The notes under the pieces are model-generated. The model did no database searches. It had not been told where the DNA came from and saw only the letters and a list, made by a program, of their open reading frames with translations. Shown one piece after another: positions 17,830-26,660 of a DNA stretch of 64,000 bases. Position 1 is the stretch's first letter. Each line of letters starts with the position of its first letter. This DNA is from Roseovarius sp. A-2 (GTDB lineage Bacteria; Pseudomonadota; Alphaproteobacteria; Rhodobacterales; Rhodobacteraceae): NCBI RefSeq assembly GCF_002072155.1, contig NZ_BDIY01000011.1, positions 53,333 to 117,332 of the forward strand, in the 5' to 3' direction. The position numbers and the translations under genes were made by a program.

Positions 17830-18130
17830 TCAGCCTGACCTTGTCACCCGGTAATCCGCCCGCGCGAGCCATTCGGGGTTGATCTCGGCCCCCCAGCCGG
17901 GGGCGCCGGTCACCGCAGCGTTGCCGTCTTCGATCCGGTAGGGGGGAGGTGAAGAGACCCCGTTACCAAGGATAGTAATCCGGCCTCTCGATAGAGAACT
18001 CCAGGTATTTCCCGACGTTCGGTATCGCGCGTAGAATGTGCATGGTGAAGAGCGTCACCAGCGACAGGCTGACGCAATGCGGCGTCACCGGCAGCCCTAC
18101 GGCCTCTCCGATGGCCCGTTGGGCGCGGCT
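17830..18130 (-). pseudogene. Enolase-superfamily (mandelate racemase/muconate lactonizing) gene remnant
   Basis: The minus strand reads GLPVTPHCVSLSLVTLFTMH, then AIPNVGKYLEFSIERPDYYP, ending in a TAA that replaces the expected CAA. After a one-base frameshift in a C-run near 17941-17946, it continues YRIEDGNAAVTGAPGWGAEI and NPEWLARADYR to a normal stop. This is the C-terminal third of a mandelate racemase-type dehydratase or racemase. One nonsense change, one frameshift and the lack of the N-terminal two thirds mark it as dead. It abuts another remnant of opposite orientation. Confidence 0.75.
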
Positions 18131-18150
18131 GTCGGCGCGGCATTTGCGGG

Positions 18151-18326
18151 GAGGGCAGCGATGTGATGGGCTTTGGTCTGCCCAAGGGGCTCGACGTGCT
18201 GCGCCGGGCCATCGCCGCGCATCTCAGTGCGCTCAAGGGGATCAAATGTCACCCGCAGCAGGTCTTCATCACCTCCGGCGCGCAACACGCCTTTTCGCGG
18301 GTCGGCGGCTGTTGCTCAATCCGGGC
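18151..18326 (+). pseudogene. MocR/GntR aminotransferase-type regulator remnant
   Basis: The plus strand encodes MGFGLPKGLDVLRRAIAAHL and KCHPQQVFITSGAQHAFS, which match the start of the aminotransferase-like domain of MocR regulators (the usual text is GDPAGLPALREAIAAHL and QVFITSGAQQA). A frameshift follows, and the other frame carries on as GRRLLLNPG. The DNA-binding domain and the rest of the domain are missing. The fragment is joined without a gap to a piece of an ABC transporter gene. Confidence 0.7.
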
Positions 18327-18380
18327 GGGCAGCGCCAGCGTGTCGCGGTGGCCCGTGCCATTGTGTTTGGGGCGCTACCA
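18324..18380 (+). pseudogene. ABC transporter ATPase remnant (signature motif only)
   Basis: Directly after the MocR remnant and in the same frame comes GGQRQRVAVARAIVFG, the C-motif region of spermidine/putrescine- or sugar-type ABC ATPases. The Walker B sequence that should follow is absent. The short piece suggests that a deletion fused two unrelated genes. Confidence 0.55.
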
Positions 18381-18478
18381 CTGACGGGGCATGGGAACAG
18401 ACGCACCGCAAGCCTTTGAAATCCAATAACATGGCATTTGCCCCAACGTATGCGCAAGTTATTGTTTTTACAGAATTT

Positions 18479-18555
18479 TGGTAGGCCCGGAGGGACTCGA
18501 ACCCCCAACCAAAGCGTTATGAGCGCTCTGCTCTAACCAATTGAGCTACAGGCCC
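18479..18555 (-). tRNA. tRNA with CAU anticodon (Ile2 or elongator Met), CCA encoded
   Basis: The minus strand starts GGGCCTGTAGCTCAATTGG and folds as a cloverleaf: acceptor GGGCCTG with ...CGGGCCT, D-arm GCTC/GAGC, anticodon loop CTCATAA, T-arm with loop TTCGAGT, and CCA at 18479-18481. The anticodon is CAU. The GGGC-type acceptor, like that of tRNA-Ile(GAU) rather than the GGC(G/T)-type of elongator Met, favours tRNA-Ile2, in which lysidine modification would read AUA. Elongator Met cannot be excluded. The gene borders a zone of decayed gene fragments. Confidence 0.92.
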
Positions 18556-18663
18556 GACCTGATGTTCGTCGTAAGTGTAGCCCGGGGGGAGGTCAAGGCT
18601 TTGACGTTGCGTGGCGGGTGCTGATGGGCTAACGGGTGGCGCATTCATCCGACGGGGACAGCC

Positions 18664-19713
18664 ATGACCGATACGCGAAACGGGATCACCTATGCAGAGG
18701 CCGGCGTCGATATCGACGCGGGAAATGCACTGGTCGAACGGATCAAGCCTGCCGCCAAGCGCACAGTACGCCCCGGTGTGATGGCGGGACTTGGCGGGTT
18801 CGGCGGGCTCTTTGATCTCAAGGCGGCGGGCTATTGTGATCCGGTTCTGGTCGCGGCCACCGATGGCGTGGGCACCAAGCTGCGGATTGCCATCGACACC
18901 GGCCATGTCGGGGGTGTGGGCGTCGATCTGGTGGCGATGTGCGTCAACGACCTGATCTGCCAGGGTGCGGAGCCGCTGTTCTTTCTGGATTATTTCGCGA
19001 CCGGAAAGCTCGCGCTTGATCAGGCGACGCAGGTGATCGAAGGGATCGCGCGGGGCTGTGAGGGTTCTGGTTGCGCGCTGATCGGCGGCGAGACGGCGGA
19101 GATGCCGGGCATGTACCCGGCGGGGGATTTCGATCTGGCGGGCTTTGCCGTGGGCGCGATGGAGCGTGGCCACGAGCTGCCTGCGGGCGTGGCCGAGGGC
19201 GACATCCTGTTGGGGCTCGCGTCGGACGGGGTGCATTCCAATGGCTACAGTCTGGTGCGGCGGATCGTCGAGATGTCAGGGTTGGGATGGGAGAATGCCT
19301 GCCCCTGGGGTGAGGGCAGTCTGGGGGCGGCGCTACTGACGCCGACGCGGCTCTATGTGCGGCCGGTGCTGGAGGCGATCTCGGAGGGCGGCGTGCATGC
19401 GCTGGCCCATATCACCGGCGGCGGTTTGACCGAGAACCTGCCGCGCGTGCTGCCCGAGGGCACGGGGGCCGAGATCGACCTTGGGGCATGGGAGCTGCCG
19501 GGCGTGTTCCGCTGGCTGGCCGAGACCGGGGGGATGGCAGAGGGCGAATTGCTCAAGACCTTCAATGCCGGGATCGGCATGGTCGTGGCGGTGGACCCGG
19601 CGCAGGCCGACGCGGTCGAGGCGGTGCTGCAAGGCGCGGGTGAGACCGTATACCGGATCGGGCAGGTCACGGCGGGCGAGGGGGCGGTGTGCTACACGGG
19701 CCATCTCCTTTGA
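18664..19713 (+). CDS. purM: Phosphoribosylformylglycinamidine cyclo-ligase
   Basis: AIR synthetase of 349 residues carries out the fifth step of purine synthesis, closing FGAM to AIR with ATP. It shows the family start [19 protein letters not shown], then [31 protein letters not shown] and [11 protein letters not shown], and a glycine-rich [13 protein letters not shown] later. The length is normal. A ribosome site precedes the ATG at 18664. It overlaps purN at its end, the usual pairing. The tRNA on the opposite strand lies just upstream. Confidence 0.97.
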   Translation: MTDTRNGITYAEAGVDIDAGNALVERIKPAAKRTVRPGVMAGLGGFGGLFDLKAAGYCDPVLVAATDGVGTKLRIAIDTGHVGGVGVDLVAMCVNDLICQGAEPLFFLDYFATGKLALDQATQVIEGIARGCEGSGCALIGGETAEMPGMYPAGDFDLAGFAVGAMERGHELPAGVAEGDILLGLASDGVHSNGYSLVRRIVEMSGLGWENACPWGEGSLGAALLTPTRLYVRPVLEAISEGGVHALAHITGGGLTENLPRVLPEGTGAEIDLGAWELPGVFRWLAETGGMAEGELLKTFNAGIGMVVAVDPAQADAVEAVLQGAGETVYRIGQVTAGEGAVCYTGHLL

Positions 19714-20303
19714 CCAGGCGGGTCGCGATCTTTCTGTCCGGGGGCGGCTCGAACATGCGGGCGCTGGTCGAGGACATGGCGGACGATCATCCCGCGCGGC
19801 CCGCGCTCGTGCTGTCGAACAATGCCGATGCGGGCGGGATCGCCTGGGCGCGCGCGCGCGGGATTGCGACCGAGGTGGTGGATCACCGGCCGCATGGGGC
19901 CGACCGGGCAGGCTTTGAAGCCGAGATTGCGGCGCGGATCGCGACCTATGGGATCGACATCATCTGCCTTGCGGGTTTCATGCGGGTTCTCACGGCGGGC
20001 TTCGTGACGCCTTGGCAAGGGCGGATGATCAATATTCATCCGTCGCTCTTGCCGAAATATCGCGGTCTCAACACCCATGCGCGCGCCATTGCGGCGGGTG
20101 AGCGCGAGGCGGGCTGCACTGTCCACGAGGTCACGCCTGCACTGGACGATGGCCCGATCCTCGGGCAGGCGCGCGTCGTGGTTCGGCCCGACGACACGCC
20201 CGAGCGCCTGGCCGCGCGGGTGCTGGAGCAGGAGCATATCCTTTATCCGATGGCGCTGCGCCGATTTGCGGCGGGTGAGACTGCCCCGCTTTATCTGCCC
20301 TGA
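19710..20303 (+). CDS. purN: Phosphoribosylglycinamide formyltransferase
   Basis: GAR transformylase of about 197 residues transfers formyl from 10-formyl-THF to GAR. It has the N-terminal substrate loop [15 protein letters not shown], the catalytic block [20 protein letters not shown] and [14 protein letters not shown]. No ATG is close. TTG at 19710 overlaps the purM stop (TTGA) and gives the family-typical [17 protein letters not shown] at 19689, preceded by a purine-rich run, would add seven residues and is the alternative. Confidence 0.95.
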   Translation: MTRRVAIFLSGGGSNMRALVEDMADDHPARPALVLSNNADAGGIAWARARGIATEVVDHRPHGADRAGFEAEIAARIATYGIDIICLAGFMRVLTAGFVTPWQGRMINIHPSLLPKYRGLNTHARAIAAGEREAGCTVHEVTPALDDGPILGQARVVVRPDDTPERLAARVLEQEHILYPMALRRFAAGETAPLYLP

Positions 20304-20410
20304 CTGTGCGGGCGGGTGGCGTTTGCATTCCGCGCGTTCTCGTCTATAGCTGGGGCATGGGGGGCGGTGCAGGGCGGACAAGACAAGAACGAAAGTAGAC
20401 AGCGGACCCC

Positions 20411-21571
20411 ATGAAGACCATCACCACAACAGACGATCTCGCGGCGTTCTGCGCCAAGGCACAGCAGCATGATTACGTGACCGTGGATACCGAATTCCTG
20501 CGCGAACGCACCTATTATTCCAAGCTCTGCCTGGTGCAGCTGGCCGTACCCGGCAAGGAGGATGACAGCGCCGTCCTGGTCGATCCGCTAGCCGGTGAGG
20601 GCCTCTCGCTGGAGCCGCTTTACGAGCTGTTCCGCGATCCGTCGGTGGTCAAGGTGTTTCATGCCGCGCGGCAGGACCTGGAGATTTTCCAGGTCGAGGC
20701 GGGAGTGATCCCCGCGCCGCTATTTGACACGCAGGTGGCGGCGATGGTCTGCGGCTTCGGCGAACAGGCGGGCTATGAGACGCTGGTCAAGAAGATAGCC
20801 AAGCAGTCGCTCGACAAAAGCTCGCGGTTCACCGACTGGTCGCGCCGCCCTTTGACCGATGCGCAAAAGACATACGCCCTGGCGGACGTGACACATCTGC
20901 GCGGGATCTATGAATTTCTCGCCCGGAAACTGGCCAGCAGCGGGCGTGACAAATGGGTCGAGGAAGAGCTGCGCGTGCTGACCGATCCCGAAACCTATCG
21001 CACCGAACCGAGTGAGGCCTGGCAGCGTATCAAGACGCGCAATACGTCGCCGCGCTTTCTAGCGCTCTTGCGTGAACTGGCACGGTTTCGCGAAGACTAT
21101 GCGCAGAGCCGTAACGTCCCGCGTAGCCGGGTCTACAAGGATGATGCGCTTGTCGAACTGGCCGCGACCAAACCGCAGAGCGTGCAGGATCTGGGCCGCT
21201 CTCGGCTGCTGCTGCGAGAGGCGCGAAAGGGTGAGATCGCCGAGGGTATATTGGCGGCGGTCCGGGCGGGATTGGAGTGTCCACAGGAGAACCTGCCCGT
21301 GCCCGACAAGAGCGCGGATCGCCAGCAGGTCAATCCCGCGCTCGCCGATCTGCTGCGCGTGCTGCTGAAGGCCAAGAGCGAGACCTATGGGGTCGCGGCC
21401 AAGCTGATCGCCAGCGCTGCCGATCTCGACGCCATGGCGGGCGGCACCCGCGACGTGGCGGCTTTGCGCGGCTGGCGGCGCGATGTGTTCGGTCACGATG
21501 CGTTACGGCTCTGCGAAGGTGAGATCGCGCTGGCGGTCAAAGGCAGCGCGGTCGAGCCGGTGGAGATCTGA
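20411..21571 (+). CDS. rnd: Ribonuclease D
   Basis: This DEDD-family 3'-5' exoribonuclease of 386 residues acts in tRNA 3' processing. Catalytic residues are seen as D26/E28 in VTVDTEFLRER, D89 in HAARQDLEIF and the late block KTYALADVTHL. HRDC-type helical domains occupy the C-terminal half (for example LLRELARFREDYAQ). Length and domain order match family members. It stands alone after purN with its own upstream spacing of about 100 bases. Confidence 0.95.
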   Translation: MKTITTTDDLAAFCAKAQQHDYVTVDTEFLRERTYYSKLCLVQLAVPGKEDDSAVLVDPLAGEGLSLEPLYELFRDPSVVKVFHAARQDLEIFQVEAGVIPAPLFDTQVAAMVCGFGEQAGYETLVKKIAKQSLDKSSRFTDWSRRPLTDAQKTYALADVTHLRGIYEFLARKLASSGRDKWVEEELRVLTDPETYRTEPSEAWQRIKTRNTSPRFLALLRELARFREDYAQSRNVPRSRVYKDDALVELAATKPQSVQDLGRSRLLLREARKGEIAEGILAAVRAGLECPQENLPVPDKSADRQQVNPALADLLRVLLKAKSETYGVAAKLIASAADLDAMAGGTRDVAALRGWRRDVFGHDALRLCEGEIALAVKGSAVEPVEI

Positions 21572-21599
21572 GCGCAGGCAAGGGCCGAAACAGAAATGG

Positions 21600-22118
21600 T
21601 CAGCGATGGCTGATCTGCTCGTTTCGTGCGCCTAGGACGCGGATTTCCGAGGTGCGCTCGACGGTCTGTTTCGATATCGCGACCGCAGCCATGACGCGCC
21701 GCGACCGCTCGGAACCCTGTGGTGTATTGTCTGGCTGTATCGCGCGCAATTCGAAGACGAGCACCCCGTCCACCGGCTCCGCCTCAGGCGTGCCCGGCAC
21801 GAGACGCACATCGAAGACCCCCTGACGCAGCGGCAGGCCTTCAACCCGGACGATGGCACCGTCGGTGGTGGGTTTCACCTCCAGAACCGTGACCTGATCC
21901 ACGAGTGTGCCCTCGTAGGTCTCGGGTTCCCGCCGACGGCTGAAGATTGTATTTTCGCGCTCGGGAATCAGCGGATTGGTCGGTTCGGCCGGGGCCTCGG
22001 CCTTTGCACGGCGCCGTTCGCTGCTGCGCCCGAACCAGTTGCGCGGGTTCAATCGCGACCCGCCGCAGCCCGCCAGCACAAATGCCCCGGCCATGGAAAG
22101 AAAAACCCGCCTCTGCAT
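21600..22118 (-). CDS. Putative outer-membrane or periplasmic lipoprotein, unknown function
   Basis: This 172-residue protein has a signal sequence ending in the lipobox LAGC (MQRRVFLSMAGAFVLAGCGG). The mature N-terminus is Arg/Pro-rich and disordered-looking to about residue 65 (NWFGRSSERRRAKAEAPAEP). The rest is a small beta-rich region starting TYEGTLVDQVTVLEVKPTTD that I cannot assign to a named family. It is convergent with rnd (29 bases between stops) and divergent from sufE. I give it no function. Confidence 0.8.
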   Translation of the reverse strand: MQRRVFLSMAGAFVLAGCGGSRLNPRNWFGRSSERRRAKAEAPAEPTNPLIPERENTIFSRRREPETYEGTLVDQVTVLEVKPTTDGAIVRVEGLPLRQGVFDVRLVPGTPEAEPVDGVLVFELRAIQPDNTPQGSERSRRVMAAVAISKQTVERTSEIRVLGARNEQISHR

Positions 22119-22244
22119 GTCATCCGCCTCTGATATCCTTGGCTCGGGTTATCGCATCCGGATCCGTTTGAAAAGGTGCAAGCCGAGACTGGACCTTCGG
22201 GGGCAGCCTGCCTAGGTGTTGCTCAGGAACACAAGGAGCACCCC

Positions 22245-22655
22245 ATGACGAGCGCGGCATTTGAAGAGATTGTCGATGATTTCGATTTCCTCGAGGATTG
22301 GGAGGATCGCTATCGTTATGTGATCGAGCGCGGCAAGGCGATGGCTCCGCTTGACGATGCACTCAGGGTGCCGGCCACCAAGGTCGAGGGCTGTGCCAGC
22401 CAGGTCTGGCTGCATGCCCGGATTGAGCAGGGCAGGTTCAGCTTTGACGGCGACAGCGATGCGATGATCGTGCGCGGGCTGATCGCAGTGCTGCGTGCGC
22501 TCTATAACGACAGGCCGGTCGCGGAGGTGCCAAAGGTGGACGCGACGGCGGAGCTTGCACGCCTGGGACTCAACGATCACCTTTCGGCGCAGCGCTCCAA
22601 TGGGTTGCGTGCGATGATCGAGCGAATCCAGATGGTCGCCGCCGAGGCGGCGTGA
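22245..22655 (+). CDS. sufE: SufE-family sulfur acceptor
   Basis: This 136-residue protein of the SufE/CsdE family accepts persulfide sulfur from the cysteine desulfurase SufS and delivers it for Fe-S cluster assembly. The acceptor cysteine is C50 in ATKVEGCASQVWL. The ATG at 22245 follows aaggagca; a longer frame from 22176 is not supported. No other suf gene is adjacent. Confidence 0.93.
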   Translation: MTSAAFEEIVDDFDFLEDWEDRYRYVIERGKAMAPLDDALRVPATKVEGCASQVWLHARIEQGRFSFDGDSDAMIVRGLIAVLRALYNDRPVAEVPKVDATAELARLGLNDHLSAQRSNGLRAMIERIQMVAAEAA

Positions 22656-22791
22656 CGGTCGCGCCCGGCTATGGGCGGGCCGGGTCACACAGTGCGCGAT
22701 TTCGGTCACGTTTCGGTATGTGGCGCGCAAGGCGGGGTGACAGCGTGTATCGTTGCTGGCAAGAGCAGTCGCATCGGACGTGGGGGATAAC

Positions 22792-24411
22792 ATGCTGAAC
22801 CGGTTAACGGAGCACGCGCCGGATGCGCGGATTCATGCGGATGTCGCCATCGTCGGCGCGGGGGCTGCGGGCATTACCCTGGCGCGCGCCCTGCTGGGGC
22901 GTGGCTTGTCCGTCTGTCTCGTCGAATCGGGGGATGCGGATTATCAGCCCGAGGTGCAGGATCTTTCGATCGGAGAGACCCGCGGCCAGCCCTATTACGA
23001 TCTGCGCGATGCGCGGTTGCGCTTTTTCGGCGGCACCACGGCGATATGGGGCGGGCGCTGCATGCCGCTCGATCCGATAGATTATCGCGCCCGACCCTGG
23101 GTGCCGCAAAGCGGATGGCCGATCGATGAGGCCGCGCTTGCGCCGTGGCTGCGCAAGGCGGGTGCCGGGCTTGACCTGCGGTTCGAGCACTTCGACGCAC
23201 GCCTGCGCAAGGTGCTCGACCTGCCGGATTTTCCGCTGGAACGCGCGGGGCTCGATACCGCGTTCTGGCAATTCGACCACGCGTTCTGGCGCTTTGGTCT
23301 ACCCAACTGCCAGGATCTGGTGCAGGCCGACGATATGCGCATCCTGCTCGGGGCGACGCTGGTGGATATCGTGACCGACCCGCAGGCGCGCCATGTGCAG
23401 GATCTGCAATTGGCCGGGCGCGACGGTCAACGGCGCTGGCTGCGGGCGGGGCAGGTGGTGCTGGCGGCGGGCGGAATCGAGAATCCGCGCCTTTTGCTCA
23501 ATGCGCGGGGCACCATGCCGATGGGGCTGGGCAACGCGCAGGATCAGGTGGGCCGCTATTTCATGGAGCATCCCCGCGCCCTGATCGGTTGTGTGCACGG
23601 GCAGGACGGTTTGCGGCTGTGGCAGGCCTACCGCGCCTTTCACAAGGCCGGTGCCAAGCTTACCCCGGCCCTGCGTCTGCCCGATGCCGAGCAGGAGGCG
23701 CGTGGTGTGCTCAACGCAGCGGTGACGCTGAAATACCGTCCGAACGGTGGCCGGTCCGTGTTTGCGCGCCTCTACGAGGAGGTGCGCCATCGGGGCTCGC
23801 CCAACCGACTCGTGCGGCGCATCTGGAGCATGAAATCGCTGGTTGACCGGGCCGTCGTTCAGCGCGCCGAGATGGCCCTGCGCCGGGCGCAGATCGCGGC
23901 GGGGGCGGGCAGCTTTCAGGTCATGGTGCGCGCTGAACAGGCCCCCGATCCCGAAAGCCGGATCACGCTGAGCGCGCAGCGCGATGCGCTTGGTCAGCCG
24001 ATGGCGCGGCTCGACTGGCGCATCGGCGCGCAGGAGGTGGCCACAGCCCGCGCGATGGGTGAGGTCTTTGGTGCCACGCTCGACCGGGAGGGCATCGGCG
24101 GCTTCGCCCGTGCCGACTGGCTCGATGACGCGACGGCGGGCTGGCCCGCGGATCCGACGATCAGTGGCCATGCGCTCGGCGGCTATCATCACATGGGCAC
24201 CACGCGCATGGGCACCGATCCAGCAAGCAGCGTGGTCGATCCCGAGTGCCGCTTGCACGGCGTGGACAATCTCTGGATTGCGGGCAGTTCGGTCTTTCCG
24301 ACGGGCGGTTGGTCGAACCCGACATTAACGATCATCGCGCTCTCGTTGCGTCTGGCCGAGCGCGTCGCCGCCGAGGCCGGACGGACGCAGGAGACGGCAC
24401 GTTCGGCCTGA
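22792..24411 (+). CDS. GMC-family FAD oxidoreductase
   Basis: This 539-residue flavoprotein carries the N-terminal dinucleotide-binding motif VAIVGAGAAGITLARAL (about residues 18-34), a mid-protein LAAGGIENPRLLLNA, and the C-terminal GMC block HHMGTTRMG followed by NLWIAGSSVFPTGGWSNPTL. HH in GGYHHMGT probably includes the catalytic base. Members oxidise alcohols, sugars or polyols, and there is no twin-arginine signal here. The start at 22792 (MLNRLTEHAP) follows gggggat; a TTG 39 bases upstream is the alternative. Substrate unknown; no partner cytochrome is adjacent. Confidence 0.85.
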   Translation: MLNRLTEHAPDARIHADVAIVGAGAAGITLARALLGRGLSVCLVESGDADYQPEVQDLSIGETRGQPYYDLRDARLRFFGGTTAIWGGRCMPLDPIDYRARPWVPQSGWPIDEAALAPWLRKAGAGLDLRFEHFDARLRKVLDLPDFPLERAGLDTAFWQFDHAFWRFGLPNCQDLVQADDMRILLGATLVDIVTDPQARHVQDLQLAGRDGQRRWLRAGQVVLAAGGIENPRLLLNARGTMPMGLGNAQDQVGRYFMEHPRALIGCVHGQDGLRLWQAYRAFHKAGAKLTPALRLPDAEQEARGVLNAAVTLKYRPNGGRSVFARLYEEVRHRGSPNRLVRRIWSMKSLVDRAVVQRAEMALRRAQIAAGAGSFQVMVRAEQAPDPESRITLSAQRDALGQPMARLDWRIGAQEVATARAMGEVFGATLDREGIGGFARADWLDDATAGWPADPTISGHALGGYHHMGTTRMGTDPASSVVDPECRLHGVDNLWIAGSSVFPTGGWSNPTLTIIALSLRLAERVAAEAGRTQETARSA

Positions 24412-24616
24412 ACTGTCCGATTTACAGAGCAACCCTGTCAACGGCACACCCGCGCGCGTGGCGCAGCGGGATCCCTTGGCGAGGTTCCGAGCGCGGCGCA
24501 TGGACCGCGCGCCTCGTCTGGTTTATCCTGTGATCCGGGCGGCAATGGACATCCGGTGCCGCTGCCATGACCATTGCCGCGCCTGGCTTGCGCGGTCACG
24601 CCAAATAGGAGGTCGC

Positions 24617-24895
24617 ATGTCGATCCTGTCACGCTTGTTCGGAGGGGGTACCAAGCCCGAGACGCGGGTGGAACCCTCGGAGACCTACAAGGAGTTCCGC
24701 ATCATCGCCGCCCCGCAATCGGATGCCGACGGCTATCGCGTCGGCGCCCGGATTGAGAAGGATGTGGACGGCGAGGTCAGGGTGCATCACCTCCTGCGCG
24801 CCGATACATTGCGCAGTCTTGAGAACGCCGAGGCGTTCTCGATCCGCAAGGCGAAACAGGTGATCGACGAGCAGGGCGAGCGGATTTTCGGCTGA
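24617..24895 (+). CDS. HlyU-family small protein
   Basis: This 92-residue protein matches the HlyU family: MSILSRLFGGG at the start, then TYKEFRIIAAPQSDADGYRV and a C-terminal FSIRKAKQVIDEQGERIF. The family name comes from a Vibrio haemolysin activator, but in most proteobacteria the role is unproven. The ATG at 24617 has a near-perfect AGGAGG site. It sits alone before the OsmC gene. Confidence 0.85.
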   Translation: MSILSRLFGGGTKPETRVEPSETYKEFRIIAAPQSDADGYRVGARIEKDVDGEVRVHHLLRADTLRSLENAEAFSIRKAKQVIDEQGERIFG

Positions 24896-24933
24896 CCTGA
24901 GGTCTGTGCCGTCAACGGTTGGAGGGCAGGGCA

Positions 24934-25404
24934 ATGGCCGAACATGAGTATAGCGCGCGTGTGGTCTGGACCGGCAATCGCGGCACTGGCACCCGCGATT
25001 ACAAGGGGTATGCCCGAACCTGGAACGTGGAGACGCCGGGCAAGCCGGTCATTCCCTGTTCCAACGATCCACTTCTTGGCGGTGACCCGGCGCTGCACAA
25101 TCCCGAGGACATGCTGATCGCCGCGCTCTCGGCCTGTCACATGCTGTGGTTCCTGCATCTGGCGAGCGATGCCGGTGTGATCGTGACCGGATACGAGGAC
25201 GATCCCCTGGCCACAGGCGAGACCGATGCCACCGGCGCGAGCCGGTTTCTGCACGCCACGCTGCGCCCCCGGATCAGCGTGGCGCAGGGGACCGACCTGA
25301 AAGCGGCGGACGCGCTTCATGCCCGGGTGCATGACTATTGCTTCATCGCGCGCTCGGTGAATTTTCCGGTCGAGTACAAGGCGCGTTACCGCATCAGCAC
25401 CTAG
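24934..25404 (+). CDS. OsmC-family peroxiredoxin
   Basis: This protein of about 156 residues has the two redox cysteines of OsmC/Ohr hydroperoxide reductases: C68 in LSACHMLWFL and C136 in HDYCFIARSVNFPV. The block CSNDPLLGGDPALHNPEDML is typical of the OsmC branch. It probably reduces organic hydroperoxides in the cytoplasm using a dithiol donor. The start at 24934 (MAEHEYSARV) follows ggaggg. It is convergent with yebC, 21 bases away. Confidence 0.9.
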   Translation: MAEHEYSARVVWTGNRGTGTRDYKGYARTWNVETPGKPVIPCSNDPLLGGDPALHNPEDMLIAALSACHMLWFLHLASDAGVIVTGYEDDPLATGETDATGASRFLHATLRPRISVAQGTDLKAADALHARVHDYCFIARSVNFPVEYKARYRIST

Positions 25405-25425
25405 TCGGCATGGCAACGCTGGCCG

Positions 25426-26166
25426 TCAAAGCTGCTCCATCACCTCGTCGGAAGCCTCGAAATTGGTGGTGACGCGCTGTACGTCGTCGTCGTCCTCCAA
25501 CGCCTCGATCAGATTCATCAGCTTTTGCATGTTTTCGAGATCCATCTCGGTGGTGGTGGTGGGCTTCCACACCAGCTTGGTCGATTCGCTTTCGCCCAGA
25601 TCCGCCTCGAGCGCGGTCGCCACGTCATTGAGATCGGTATCCCCGCACCAGATCACGTGGCCGTCTTCGGCGCTCTCGACATCCTCGGCGCCCGCCTCGA
25701 TGGCTGCCATCATTACCGTGTCGGCGTCTCCTACCTCGGCCGGATAGGTGATCTCGCCCTTGCGCTCGAACATGAAGCCGACGCTGCCGGTCTCGCCCAA
25801 GTTCCCGCCGTTCTTGGAAAAAGTCGACCGCACGGTCGATGCGGTGCGGTTGCGGTTGTCGGTCATCGCCTCGACGATCACCGCGACGCCGTTCGGTCCG
25901 TACCCTTCGTAGCGGATTTCTTCATAATCCTCGGCATCGCCGCCCGAGGCCTTCTTGATGGCGCGTTCGATATTGTCCTTGGGCATGGACTGCGCCTTGG
26001 CTTCCTTGATCGCGAGGCGCAGGCGGGGGTTCTTGTCGGGATCCGGGTCACCCATCTTGGCGGCGACGGTGATCTCCTTGGAGAACTTGGAGAATAGTTT
26101 TGCCCGCACGGCATCCTGCCGCCCCTTGCGGTGTTGAATATTCGCCCATTTGGAATGGCCGGCCAT
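25426..26166 (-). CDS. yebC: YebC/PmpR-family protein
   Basis: This 246-residue protein starts [20 protein letters not shown], the hallmark of the TACO1/YebC family. The acidic C-terminus ([18 protein letters not shown]) is also typical. Family members are described as transcription regulators and, more recently, as helpers of ribosomes at proline stretches. The start at 26166 follows AGGAGA; an upstream extension to 26307 is proline-rich non-coding sequence. Its upstream region borders the bchE remnant. Confidence 0.95.
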   Translation of the reverse strand: MAGHSKWANIQHRKGRQDAVRAKLFSKFSKEITVAAKMGDPDPDKNPRLRLAIKEAKAQSMPKDNIERAIKKASGGDAEDYEEIRYEGYGPNGVAVIVEAMTDNRNRTASTVRSTFSKNGGNLGETGSVGFMFERKGEITYPAEVGDADTVMMAAIEAGAEDVESAEDGHVIWCGDTDLNDVATALEADLGESESTKLVWKPTTTTEMDLENMQKLMNLIEALEDDDDVQRVTTNFEASDEVMEQL

Positions 26167-26362
26167 GGTGCCTTCTCCTGCATTTTCGCAAATCTGCCGC
26201 CTTTTATCCGGTGATGCGCGGCAGGGCAACGCCCCTCTCACACGGCCCGGCGGGGGCGGTATTGCATCGGTATCATGTCGGTATCGCGTGGGTTCGATAT
26301 ATCTCACCTAATCTGGACACATCCTCTGATAGCCTGATCTGACAGGACAGGAAGATATCACC

Positions 26363-26590
26363 ATGCGCATCGTGCCTGTCCACCCCGATTACCAGCCCGG
26401 CGGCGCCTAGATCGCGGGCAGTTGGCCACCCGCCCGGGTCGCCTATCTGGCGGGCCATATGCGCGAGTTGCAGCCCGATGTGATCGGCGTCACCGCCATC
26501 ACCCCGTCGATCCATGTCATGGAATGCACTCGCAAGCTAGCGCAGGAGGACGTGCCGGGCGCGCGCTGCGTGCCGGGGGCTGGCTTGTCT
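26363..26590 (+). pseudogene. bchE: Remnant of bchE (anaerobic Mg-protoporphyrin ester cyclase), N-terminal part
   Basis: A good ribosome site and ATG open MRIVPVHPDYQPGGA, then TAG at 26408 replaces the GAG of the family motif GGAEIAGNWPPAWVAYLAG. The frame continues [17 protein letters not shown] and, after loss of about 30 codons, [19 protein letters not shown] and then [14 protein letters not shown]. These are the successive N-terminal blocks of BchE. The cobalamin/radical SAM remainder is gone. Anoxygenic phototrophs use BchE to form the bacteriochlorophyll fifth ring. The gene is clearly dead. Confidence 0.8.
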
Positions 26591-26591
26591 G

Positions 26592-26660
26592 GAGGAGACC
26601 GCGATCAAGGCCACGCCTGCGGCTGCCACGGCCTGCCGGTTCGAGATCAGCTGGCGTTAA
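26592..26660 (+). pseudogene. bchJ: Probable remnant of bchJ C-terminus
   Basis: Right after the bchE piece, 22 codons read [20 protein letters not shown] plus WR and a TAA stop. The ending is like that of V4R-domain proteins, among them BchJ, whose last residues include EETA...G.P.CRFEI. BchJ follows BchE in many photosynthesis gene clusters, so an internal deletion joining bchE and bchJ explains the junction. The match is short, so the call rests partly on the neighbour. Its stop overlaps the end of the opposing ymdB-like gene. Confidence 0.5.
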
